From Mugil cephalus (taxonomy: Eukaryota > Chordata > Actinopteri > Mugiliformes > Mugilidae), in the NCBI RefSeq assembly GCF_022458985.1, contig NC_061771.1, forward strand, positions 20,161,501 to 20,225,500: a stretch of DNA of 64,000 nucleotides. The letters run 5' to 3'. The position numbers and the translations under genes were made by a program. How positions within the stretch are numbered: position 1 is the first letter of the stretch; each line of letters starts with the position of its first letter. Positions 54,244 to 64,000 of the stretch are shown piece after piece. Below the pieces are notes generated by a model. That model was not told where the DNA came from, searched no databases, and worked only from the letters and a program-made list of their open reading frames with translations.

Positions 54244-55089
54244 ATGGATGAGTCATTTCCGACGCCGCCACCATACTTTCTACCAGGTAAAAATGCCTCG
54301 TCGACAGAAAACATGACCCTCCCTTTGTTGTTTGGTTTAACGGAGCCTGAAGTAATCTGGATGTGGAGCGGGTCAAAAATAAAACGTCTGTGTGTATTAT
54401 TTACAGATGAAAGAAATTCCGGACAAGACGTGAGGGTCTACCAGATCTACTCACCTTTCAGTCCACCACCACCACCTCCACCTTCTTTCTCCTTTTCACC
54501 AGGTCTCGGCTGCTCCACTCAAACTCACTTACCTCTGCCAGGTACATGCTCACCCAACGACCTCCATTTTGATTTTGTGGAGCAGGCCTATGTGTCACAT
54601 TTTATTTGTTCACTGTTTAGTTTAAACCCAACTATTAAGTTATGTTTTTAGATGTTGTTTGTCTACTATGAATGTGATGGGATATCATACTCATGTCTTA
54701 TACTCATGATCATCTTCTCTGTAGCTACCCCTACACATACTCCCAGGCCAAAGTTTGTGAGCTATGAAACGGCGCTGTATCGCTCTCCAGCCCTGACGAC
54801 GTGCCCCTCCTGTCAGACTCAAGTCACCACGCAGGTCACCTTCCGAGTCGGGACTCACGCATGGCTCATGTGTCTCGTGTTTGTGTTATGCGGGTGAGAC
54901 GAGATGCTTTCGGACACCTAAACCTAGTTAATCTAAATCATATGTGCTAACGTGGGACTCCCGTCTTTCAGGTTGGTGCTTTGCTGCTGCCTGATCCCAT
55001 TCTTCGTAAACCACTTCAAGGATGCCTATCACACCTGCCCTCGGTGTCGGCTTGTTCTTCATGTGCAGAAGAAGACATGCTGCAAGTGA
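54244..55089 (+). CDS. LITAF-domain membrane protein (LITAF/CDIP1-like)
   Basis: LITAF-domain proteins are small monotopic membrane proteins of late endosomes and lysosomes; their Cys residues bind zinc around a hydrophobic hairpin. Exons: 54244-54286, 54407-54541, 54725-54893, 54972-55089. Phases agree and give 154 residues. The N terminus is proline-rich (PTPPPYFLP, then SPPPPPPPSFSF), as in family members that bind NEDD4 or TSG101. The domain is complete: CPSC at 86-89, a hydrophobic stretch (WLMCLVFVLCGLVLCCCLIP) and HTCPRC at 136-141. I preferred the ATG at 54244, which has A at -3 and G at +4; an in-frame ATG at 54226 would add MESLSK. Whether this is a litaf or cdip1-type paralogue cannot be settled here. 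Confidence 0.88.
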
Positions 55090-55220
55090 ATGTACTCTGC
55101 TGCAGTAAAATGCATGTCGTTTCATCAGATTTCTATGTTTAGATTTGAATGTTTAGACTGATGTGTTCTTCATCAGTTCCTGAATGAAAAGATTTTAACT
55201 TGGCTTTCATCATGTTTTGA

Positions 55221-55226
55221 AATAAA
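55221..55226 (+). terminator. Polyadenylation signal of the LITAF-like gene
   Basis: AATAAA lies 132 bases after the stop codon, followed by a T-rich element. Confidence 0.7.
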
Positions 55227-55875
55227 ATTGTATTACCTGTGCCAATCTTTTTTTTTTCTCCACATTTTGTCTCACCCAAAAAAAGAATAAAGAAAAAGCA
55301 TGCTACAGGAAATAGCTTAGTTTAATTTAAGATAAATTGCCTTATTAGCATTTGAAAAGGAACAGAAAACCTCCTCCCTCTGATAATTTAATGCTGTGGA
55401 AAAAATATTTTATCACTTTATTTTGTTGAACCTACTTTGTGAAATGTTTATTAATTTCCACGCTTTAACTGGCCTCGTCTTCCATAGATTTTTACCTTTG
55501 CCGTTGTAAAGCACAAAATCATTATCAACCCTATGCCCTCTGTGGACTGTGTGTAGTAAACGTGCGCTCACTGATCAGAGGATTAGAAGTGTAGGTTTAT
55601 TTTAGATCTTTGAGCCTCAGAGTAATGAGCATTTGAGATGTTGCCGGTGAAAGCTTCGGTGACATCACACCCTCCTCCTCCTCCTCCTCCTTATTCTTGG
55701 CTTCTCAGGTATAAGACACTGTCAGGATGTTGGCTGTTCCGGGGGTAAATGTGCCTAGGTAGGATCACACCGGCTGCCTGCTGACACCTGCATGGCTGAA
55801 GATGCATCGGAGTGTCCCTCAGGCTGCCTCAATAGATCGGTGTCCTCCTCAGTGCCCCCTTTGTTTTTCTTCCAG

Positions 55876-55929
55876 CACTTCAGCAGCACAACTGAGCTCA
55901 TTTCCTACTTGATGCTGTGCGTTGCCAAA
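55876..55929 (+). other. prr18: prr18 5' untranslated part of the coding exon
   Basis: A strong acceptor (TTTGTTTTTCTTCCAG, ending 55875) precedes the coding ATG by 54 bases. It implies an upstream untranslated exon, probably in the stretch after 55560, and argues against the in-frame ATG at 55792 as the start. Confidence 0.5.
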
Positions 55930-56760
55930 ATGCCTTTCATACCGCCAGTGTCGATCGCTCGCTCTGGGTCAGGACGGGCCGGGAAGGAGAAGTCCATCAG
56001 CGACACTTCATCACCTCTGGACAACACTAAGGTTGAAGCTGGAGACAAAGGCAGCTCAGTGAAGGAGAGGCTGGCTTCAAACCTGAAGCAGCTGGGGAAG
56101 AAGAGTCAACCCAGGAGTCATCTGCCTTTGATGAAAGGGGTGCCGGGGTCAGAGCTGCATGCGAAGAGAAGGGACCGCCTGTTGCCCTCGTCGCAAACGG
56201 ACCGGTCCCCGGCCTCCCGCTCGGGGGACTCCAAGGCACAGCAGCACAAGCGCGTGAGCCACAGCCCCGTGAGGAGCGAGCCAGGGGGGGCGAGGGCGAG
56301 GAGCAGGGACCGAGAGGAGGTCCATTTCACGCTGACTCTCACACCCGAGGCTGTTCTGCTGCTGCAGCGGAGGAACGGCGAGAGGCGCCAGCGTTCACCG
56401 GCCAGGAATGCCGCGAGTGGAGCCGGCGCCCCCGGGAGCGCCACGGATTCCAGGCGCAGGAGGGAAAGCGTCTCTAGAAGGCACCAACCAGCAGCGCAGA
56501 GGAAGAGCCCCCTCAACAACAGAGCGGCTGCTAAAAGCAACTCCGACGCCCAACCGGGGGACATAAGCTCGATTTTGAAAATCTCGCTCCTGAACGAGCA
56601 GCACAGGTACGATGACGTGGAGTACGAGGAGGAGGAGGTCTTCGGCGTGGATGAGCGCGTGGTGCTGAAGTGCACCGAGTGGCTGCGTGGGTTGGAGAAC
56701 ACACCCGTGACGATGGGTAACAGCCTCGGCAAGAGTGTAAGCAGCGTTAAGAGTTTCTAG
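55930..56760 (+). CDS. prr18: prr18, proline-rich protein 18
   Basis: PRR18 is a vertebrate protein of unknown biochemical role with brain/oligodendrocyte expression in mammals (family knowledge). The reading frame is a single exon of 276 residues. The start MPFIPPVS resembles the MPFPPMP start of the mammalian protein. Two conserved blocks are visible: FTLTLTPEAVLLLQRRN near residues 131-147, and ILKISLLNEQHRYDDVEYEE with VVLKCTEWLRGLE near 214-257. Between them the sequence is basic, Ser/Arg-rich and probably disordered, and less proline-rich than the human protein. An in-frame upstream ATG at 55792 exists but lies before a good splice acceptor. It is convergent with the ABCG2-type gene downstream. 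Confidence 0.9.
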   Translation: MPFIPPVSIARSGSGRAGKEKSISDTSSPLDNTKVEAGDKGSSVKERLASNLKQLGKKSQPRSHLPLMKGVPGSELHAKRRDRLLPSSQTDRSPASRSGDSKAQQHKRVSHSPVRSEPGGARARSRDREEVHFTLTLTPEAVLLLQRRNGERRQRSPARNAASGAGAPGSATDSRRRRESVSRRHQPAAQRKSPLNNRAAAKSNSDAQPGDISSILKISLLNEQHRYDDVEYEEEEVFGVDERVVLKCTEWLRGLENTPVTMGNSLGKSVSSVKSF

Positions 56761-57910
56761 GGTGAATTCAGGTGAACGGACTTGCAGTTAAAAAGAGAAC
56801 CGTCTCTGTGTCAATTAGTTTCTGTTCAGTCTTTCTAGTGTATGTGTCTAGTTTGGTGCTAAAGTGGTCAAAGAAGCGAGGCATTCCACTCTGAATGAGA
56901 TGATGTAACGACTGTGCTGTATTTATCCCACAGTGATCTTTTCCTACAATACAGTATATTCTTCACTCTGACACGTGACTTTCTAACAAGGAGAAAGTGA
57001 ATGACAACCCATACAGCACCCGGAGAGACAAGTCTACACCGCCTGTGTTGCGAATGGAGAGGTCAGAGCGGCAGATCAGACACGGAGTAGCACACTATTA
57101 GTGAAAATGTGGATAAATGATGCACAAGAGATGAAGAATATCTGTATTTCATGCAGCGGTGCAGCCGTAAAACACATAGCGGTCGATACATTTCACACAT
57201 CGCTCAGCTTCGACATCAAGTTGCTGGTGCAAGGTCCGCTGTATATGTGACAATATCAGAGTAGAATAAGATGTGTTTCATGGATTTAAGATGATCTGTA
57301 GTCACATTTCCAGTATGCAGCTCATGGGTTTACGTATACTTTATCTTAAGTTAATTTATCTTTTTTTTTTTGTAAAACTTTCATAAAGTTTGAACAAAAC
57401 ATGTACATTCTACAAACATTTAAATATAATCCTTGCAATGTTGCATTATTGATGCAAGGCATCGATAACAATGTACAGCTATAAAGTTTTTTGCCGAAAA
57501 ACAGACACGTGTTGTTATTTCTCTAGATTCCCCATAAAACGTGGATTATATACATATTTTGTGGATCGGAGCTAATTTAGGTTCACTCACTGTAAGTAGC
57601 TTTGTAAGGATTTAGATGCTGGCTTGGCTTCCGCTGGAGATTCCCTTGTGCAAAGACCGAGTGCGCTTAGTAGCAGCTTATCCAAGTAGGAGTCAAATGT
57701 CAGAACACGTGTGTTTGTTCCGGTTTGAGGCGTCAGCGAGCGACGGACTTAATGCGTAATCTCTAAAGAATAATTAAGAGTTTAAATAATATCTAAAAGT
57801 TCTACCTAGTGCAAATGTACAACAAAACCTCTCTGGTATCTTCTTTTCTTCACAAAACGAATGACGTAAAGACACGGTTGATGATGGAGACACGAACACG
57901 TGGGTCGGCA
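56761..57910. other. Convergent 3' region of prr18 and the ABCG2-type gene
   Basis: The 1.15 kb between two facing stop codons must contain both 3' UTRs. The sequence is unique-looking with a T run at 57361-57371. No exon or element was recognised, and neither polyadenylation site is clear. Confidence 0.5.
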
Positions 57911-60900
57911 TCACTTCCAGCGGTTGATTCGTCGCAGCTGCACGTAGGCCAGCAACATGCAAATGAGTATGATTCCCAGCAGAGCCACCTCGTTCTGCCA
58001 GAAGCCCCACGTTGAGTAGTCGATGTCCATGCTCTCCAGGTACACCTCCCCCGGCAATCTGCAGCACAGGCGAATGAGACTTAAAATACGTGCATGCGGA
58101 CAGGTTTTTAAGTGTTTGCTGGTGTCGTGTTTTTAAAGTGGCCATGCCATCACACTCACATCGTGTTGTTGTTGTAGAACACCAGTCCTTTCATCTCATT
58201 GATGTACACAGCCTAAGAGAGATAAAGAGATCAGGTTAAAATAACTTCCTCACTTCAAATGAAAGAAGATTAAATTCAACCACACTGATCTCATTATCAG
58301 TATCTGACATGCACTCCAGTCTCTCCTCCGCCTATTTCCCACATCTTACATTCAGTCCATAGCTGAAGATACTGATCCACTTCAGCCACGATAGCCAGCT
58401 CAGCATGGCGTTGAGATTGACGAGAAAACCACCGAAGACCTAAAACAGAGGAACGTATTGGGGTAAGAGAAGGAATAATAGTTCTGGTACGTGTCATAAG
58501 TTCAAGAGTTTCGCTATCTCAGAAACATGGCGTCTCACCATCATGAAAACAAAGGGCAGAGCGATGAGGATGTTGGCCATCGCAAAGGTGGATGTGCTCG
58601 CTGAGACAAGGAAGGCCAGACCAACCCCTGCCAGACTGACCAGGGACAGGGTTAGGGCAAAACAGAAGAAGGCCTCAGCGGTAAGCTTCAGACCTGAAAA
58701 GACACCAGACACACTGTAAAAATACAGAAGACAGAGTTTTCTCTATAAAACAAACAAAAAAAGTCTTTTAGGCCAAGGACCCCCAAACTGATGGAGAGAT
58801 TACGTTTAACCTACTATATGTGTTCTATATTAAACTCGGCCTAGTGCAATTTGTAAGTATACTATTATATATATACTGTAAATATATACTTTTTATTCTC
58901 ATTCTGAATCCTGTATTAAGCTATTCAAGCAATACACGGGTTCAAATATTAATTTTTACTTATGTTTTTTGTTCTAGTGACAAAGCGATCCATTTTGACA
59001 GACTCTCGGAGCCCGACAGAGTCAGCGAGTAATATGCGATCTTGTGATTGGCTCAGCAGCGATGGGGGGCAGGGCTACTGTGATTAACAGGTCTCGTGTG
59101 AAACAGTGCTGTTGAGGCAGCTCCTGCGCCTCTGAATGAGTGAAAGATAACATCTTCTGCCTCCATTTATCCCAAAATATGTTGGATTCATGTTAATGTG
59201 CATTTAAAGAAATTTTGATTTGTGGGGAAAAAAATTAAAAAAGAAAACATATAAAAAGAAAGAAAGATTTTGCGACCCCCCTGCAGTACCTCCATGGACC
59301 CCCTGATGAAGACCTATGCTTTAGCGGACAAAGACGGCAAGGCCCAACGCTCAAGAATAAAGGCTAGCAGCAGCATTTCCCTGTGATCCAGATTTTATTC
59401 AAGAAGACTGGGACATGCTTCAGATGACAACAAACCTACCCTGAAAGAGTTTTGCTGCTGTCCTCATTCACAGCATAATTTGCAGTTTCAACACCCTGGA
59501 TATTCATAGTAACTTCTTGGCTGTGAATACTGACACATAAGATCCTTTTATACAGATCAGCAATGTGTGAAAGTGTGTATGTGTGCGCATGCAGGCAGGT
59601 GTGTTACCCATCATAAAGTAGGCGATGGCGCAAAACACCAAGATCGGGATGATGCGATTAGGGAGGAGATCGGCGAAGACCTTGGACAGGAAGTAGACAG
59701 ACGTGCGGTAATAGCCGCTGGAGTTCTCATGGCTGCAACAAACATTAACAAATGAGATAAGATAATGCTTTGTTAATCTCGAGAATAAAAAAAAACAGGG
59801 CATTGAAAAACGTGACTCTGTTCACAGTCTGTGAACAGAGATCAGAAAAGAGAAGCCGTACAGCATTGAAGGCAGAGAGGCTGAAGACAGACCCTCGTCA
59901 CTGTTCACGCCCTCTATGGGTCACTCACATGAAAATCGCCCTTTCATTGATAAAGAGTTCAACGGCAGAAAGATTCCCAAACACCATGTTGATGATGAGG
60001 AAGAAGAAGGCGCCGCTCCTGTTGGTGAGAAACAGAGGGAGGACGGGGGAATCAGCACATTTGATTATCAGTTTATCAGATGAATAGTTAAGCACAAAAT
60101 GTGCCCTGAGTTTGACCCCATAAACCTGAGGATTAAAGTGTCATAAAAGCTGTTCCCTTGTCTCCACATCCCGGCTGCTTATTTACTCATCCACTTTAGT
60201 GGGAGAATCTTCCCTCTCATGAGTCAATATCCGCTTTCCACGAAGCCTGGCAGACTTCTAGAATATGTGGACATATTCACATTTGCCATCCCCGTTAAGA
60301 TAAGATGGGATAAGATAACACAACCCTTTCATTTATGCCACAATTCCACAATGGCGGTGCGGGGTGGGAGCATAGTGCTGCGCGAGGACAGGGTGCGCAA
60401 GAGATAACAAAGTAAACATTACACATATGCTCGGTTGTAAAGCCTCATGGCAGCAGGACGTAATGATAATAATAAGGTACTGTGGAAACCAAGGCAATTT
60501 AATGAAGAAATCGGTTTATATTGTCTTCTCTTTTCATTTATGTTGCGTACAGAGGTGAGAAGGGAGCGGGCGCACTGAGTGGTTGGTAGGTTTACCTGTT
60601 CTGTAAAGCCTCGGGCAGCGTCAAGGGCATTTGGTAATAAATGAGTCCCACCAGAATTGCAAAGAAGACGTTGAGGGCAAACTGGGCGTAAGAGGTCTGA
60701 GGGTTTCTCAGATTGTTCAGCACTGTCCTGCCACACACCACCCGCATCTGTTTCACACACGCAAGAAGAAGAACGCGATAAATAGGATTTATGGTCGTAA
60801 TAACAATAAACTGTGTTCTTTCAGCGGTCACCACAAGTGTCCATGGCAGCCGGATAGCACGGCCATTAATCTGTGACATAACAACTGTGATGTCACCTCA

Positions 60901-63757
60901 TGTCTGTGCATAACAACTGAAAAATGAAATGTCTCAGCAAAAAAAAAAAAAAAAAAAGAGATTCCTTAGCGTGTTTTTAATGTGTAAATAGTTTTTGTTT
61001 CGTAGCTGTTGATTTGCTGACCTGGTAGAAGAAAGAGGTGGGATAGTCTGTTGCCAAGCTTTCCTTTTGGGTCCTTTGAGCAATGGTCTGGTTCACATGG
61101 TCCAGCTCCTCGACCACATTCTGGTGCAGCTGGGACTGCTGATACTTTATTGCCAGTGGGTTTTTACCTTCATCTGGGGAAAGAGAGAACATTCGTATCA
61201 CAGTGCCATGTTAGAGTCAGATAAGGACAGTAAAGATCTGTTTTTTATAACAGACATTAAGCTCATTTATGTGAGCAGGTAAATGAGGTGAAATAAAAAT
61301 GATGACTATGAGTACTTTTTTAACAGTTTGACATTTTGGAGGGGGAAAAAATCGATCTGTTGAGTATATTACTGCAGTCTTGTCATGATACTGATGTTTC
61401 CAAACAACGAGCAGCGACTCCAGAGAGTCATTGTGGACAAAACCTACCTAACCCTAAACCTAAATTTAAATCTCAGAAGGTAAAAAATAGGTTTTCTTGC
61501 CACCTAACAGAGTCTGTAGTAAATGAGTGAAGTATAGATATAAAACAATGTACAAGTTACATGTAACCTAGACTTCTTGTGCTATTACTTTTCAACCAGT
61601 TTCAGCCAATTTGATTTACACAACAAGATGTTTTCCTCTAAAGAAAAAAAGCAACACTTCACTTAACATTATACACGGTGTTTTGTTAGATGTCAATTTA
61701 CCTTCACTGTGCAGATTAATCGTTGACTTTGCTTCTCCGTTTGTGATGTCCATGAAGAAGTCAGCGGGGTTGTTGAAGGCCTCGATCTGGTAACCTGGTT
61801 CAAACACACACACAGACTAGTGAAGTTTATGTGAGGAGTGCTTCTTTACAACCAAACAAAGTGGAAGTGCCCCCCGTCTGGGCAACGTCATTGTGTTTTC
61901 AAATGGAGATCATGTACCGAGGTTTGTGAAGTAGTCTAGAGCATGGTCTGACGCTCCTGCGTACACCACCTGGCCTTTGTGCATCAGAGTCAGGTGGTCA
62001 AACTGTCTGAAGATGGAGTAGCGCGGCTGATGGATGGAAAAGATGACCGTCTTTCCTCGTCTGGACAGCCTGAACACATGTGTGAACATTTGTTTAAAGA
62101 TAGCTTTAGAGCAGAGGTCTTCAACGTTTTTCAGGCAAAGGACCCCCAAACTGATGGAGAGATTATGTGTTCCATATTAAACTCGGCCTAGCGCTGTTTA
62201 TAAATACACATTATAATTGTCATGTTGCATTCAGTATTAAGCTATTCAAATAATACACAGGTTCAGATGTTCATTTCCTTATTTCAAACACGTGCAACAG
62301 TAGGGGAGGCTGTGAACATAAGCACACCTGACATAAACATAGCTAACTGGTGATAGATAGATAGATAGATTACTTATAGATTACTTATTACTTTATTCAT
62401 CCCCGAAGGGAAATTAGGTAATTGGTGTAATGACAGATAAAGAAAATAATTCACTGGTTCAAGTTTTAACTTTAAACACAGCTTAAAGGTAGTAGAGCCA
62501 ATGAATCACTGGTCTCAGTAGTTGGCTGATGTGAGGGAGCTGCGTGGTTATTCTTCTCATGTGTCTGGGATTTCACTGTATTCATGTTAACGTGTATTTA
62601 AAGAAATTTAAATTTGGGATGGAAAAAAATGAGAAGTAAAATAAAAAATAAGTCAGTGTTATCAATAATGACATTCATTTGTAAACAGAGCTGCTGTACT
62701 TGTGCAGGAGGCTGATGATGCAGTTGGCAGTGTTGGAGTCCAGTCCAGTGGTCGGCTCATCGAGGAACAGCAGAGAGGGCGAAGTGATGAGCTCCATCCC
62801 GATGCTGCACCTCTTCCTCTCCCCTCCTGACACACCACGCAGAAACTCAGTGCCTATCTGAACACACACACATAAACACAGGGACAACACTCAGTTCCTA
62901 CGTTCAATAGAACAGGTGGATTTAATTCTTCTTAATACTTAATACTCCTCTAAAACTGGTGCTTGTAAGTCTATTTTTCATATCTGTAAGTTTACCTCAC
63001 TTGCAGTGAGAACCTTACCTTTCTATTGTCACATCATTACAGAATATAATATATCTCCGTCTACCTTCCATAAGTATGAGGCTTCCCACAGGCCACAGCC
63101 ACAGGAACATTACTTTTATTTATTTTATCTATTTTAACTCTTAAGTGTAATGCTTTGGGTTTTGTAACAGCCTTCAGTTGATCCAGATCATATGCTACTT
63201 TTTCATTTACGTTGTGAGGAGCTATTAGCGTGCGCGTAGAGATCTGTACCTTAGTATCAGCACAGTCTACAAGGCCCAGGTCTTGGATGATGGAGTTTAC
63301 TCTGTCGTGTTTTTCTGCGCTGGAGTGAAGCTTAGGGTCGAGACGCAGGTTGGCGCTGAACAGGAGGTTTTCTCTCACAGATAAGGTGCCCATCACAATG
63401 TCGTCCTGGAAACACAAAATGCTTTGTCAGTAAACTGCACTCAACTTCGTGATGTCAAAGGTATGCTCGTGTTTGTGTACCTGCACCACATAGCCAGAGC
63501 TGAGCCTGAGTTCGGACGTGACAATTTTGCCGTCCACCAAGACGGTCCCTTGCCGCAGCCCAGCGGGGTTTTTTCTGCCGGCGATTACGTCCAGGAGCCT
63601 GCGAAGAGACGGGAGAACTTCACCTTGACGTGACTGAGAGGCTGGTTGCACGTGTGTGTGGTGGGGTTTATGCCGTGCAAATGAATCTGTTCCTTACGAT
63701 GTTTTACCGCTTCCTGTGGCGCCCATGATGGCGTTCATGCCGGGTCTCATGATGCCG
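57911..63757 (-). CDS. abcg2: ABCG2-type half-transporter, 3' part (5' exons outside the window)
   Basis: ABCG2-family proteins are half ABC exporters that dimerise to pump drugs, urate and porphyrins. Exons in transcript order: 63757-63698, 63598-63481, 63405-63250, 62857-62700, 62069-61918, 61794-61702, 61173-61022, 60747-60596, 60018-59929, 59732-59608, 58693-58539, 58439-58350, 58212-58160, 58058-57911. Phases agree, giving 566 residues plus stop. Visible motifs: Walker [15 protein letters not shown]-loop [13 protein letters not shown], signature [10 protein letters not shown], Walker B and D-loop [13 protein letters not shown], switch [12 protein letters not shown]. The six-helix domain follows ([40 protein letters not shown]). 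The end is INRWK. The first visible codon is completed from an exon beyond 64000. Teleosts have several abcg2 paralogues; which one this is cannot be decided. Confidence 0.92.
58771..59318. mobile_element. hAT-like non-autonomous element, copy 2, in an ABCG2-type intron
   Basis: It shares with the copy at 44885-45490 the block AAGGACCCCCAAACTGATGG, the ATATGTGTTCTATATTAAAC stretch and the end GCGACCCCCCTGCAGTACCT. It ends GACCTATG. The left terminus is slightly shortened. Confidence 0.65.
62112..62650. mobile_element. hAT-like non-autonomous element, copy 3, interrupted
   Basis: It begins CAGAGGTCTTCAACG and continues AAGGACCCCCAAACTGATGG as in copy 2. The middle is interrupted by a (GATA)n tract and an ACTTTATTCATCCCCGAAGG segment. 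The right end is eroded. Confidence 0.55.
62351..62440. repeat. (GATA)n with a LINE-tail-like segment
   Basis: Five GATA units followed by ACTTTATTCATCCCCGAAGG and AAATTAGG. This combination is typical of the 3' end of a common fish LINE and suggests a nested insertion. Confidence 0.45.
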
Positions 63758-64000
63758 CTGCAACAATACAATCACATACAGTCAGTTTATTCATTCATTC
63801 ATTTTTACTGGGAATTTGTTAAAGCAGTGGAGCTTTATTTGTGAATATATATCACAATCTCTTATGTCGTCATGCTTATGTCATTTTATTCCATTTTTAT
63901 TCTATTTCCATTCTACTCGTTTTATTTTCGCTACGTATTTTTATTCTGTTATTTATTTTGTGTCTGTGAAGGTGATTTGGCACCAAGTACCAAGAACTGA
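63758..64000 (-). other. ABCG2-type upstream intron, truncated by the window edge
   Basis: AT-rich sequence with no exon visible. It begins at the acceptor (TATTGTTGCAG) of the Walker A exon and runs off the window. Confidence 0.6.

Noticed and set aside
55792-55929. Upstream in-frame extension of prr18
   Set aside because: A strong splice acceptor lies inside it at 55875 and the residues before MPFIPPVS have no counterpart in known PRR18 proteins.
56118-56732. 204-codon minus-strand open frame
   Set aside because: Antisense shadow of prr18; hydrophobic Leu/Ser-rich translation typical of the reverse of an Arg/Ser-rich coding region.

Overview
This window reads as teleost fish nuclear DNA. 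Every gene is split by canonical GT-AG introns. Intergenic and intronic DNA is full of (CA)n/(TG)n microsatellites, Tc1-type and hAT-type DNA transposons and LINE tails. The proteins are closest to fish and other vertebrate families. Seven protein-coding genes can be assembled by joining exons whose phases agree. I saw no rRNA, tRNA, CRISPR array or prokaryotic-type operon. The species cannot be named from the sequence alone.

Layout. (1) 1-26.8 kb, minus strand: radil, a Rap effector with RA, FHA-like, DIL and PDZ modules. It has 18 coding exons giving 1151 residues, an optional in-frame cassette exon and a CpG-rich 5' untranslated exon near 26.4-26.8 kb. Its introns hold three Tc1-type copies, a short inverted-repeat element and a LINE 3' end. 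(2) 31.1-36.9 kb, minus: mmd2, a PAQR-family seven-helix protein of 235 residues. The 4 kb between radil and mmd2 has no recognisable gene and probably includes mmd2 3' UTR. (3) 38.9-42.3 kb, minus: arpc1b. (4) 46.4-51.3 kb, minus: arpc1a. These two are tandem paralogues encoding the WD40 subunit of the Arp2/3 complex. (5) 54.2-55.1 kb, plus: a small LITAF-domain membrane protein. (6) 55.9-56.8 kb, plus: prr18. (7) 57.9-63.8 kb, minus: an ABCG2-type half-transporter whose 5' exons lie beyond the right edge.

The radil-mmd2 order matches human 7p22 and the arpc1a-arpc1b tandem matches human 7q22. The joining of these to a LITAF-like gene, prr18 and an ABCG2-type gene looks like a fish-specific arrangement. 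The genes do not form one pathway. radil (Rap-integrin adhesion) and the arpc1 pair (branched actin) both act on cell adhesion and motility, but this is neighbourhood, not evidence of joint function.

The most interesting signals are: a matching hairpin, with one compensatory base-pair change, in the first untranslated exons of arpc1a and arpc1b; long UG tracts lying directly against several radil splice acceptors; a phase-symmetric 108-base candidate cassette exon and a NAGNAG acceptor in radil; loss of the usual extracellular cysteines in the ABCG2-type protein; and an hAT element with a perfect 8-base target duplication between arpc1a and the LITAF-like gene.
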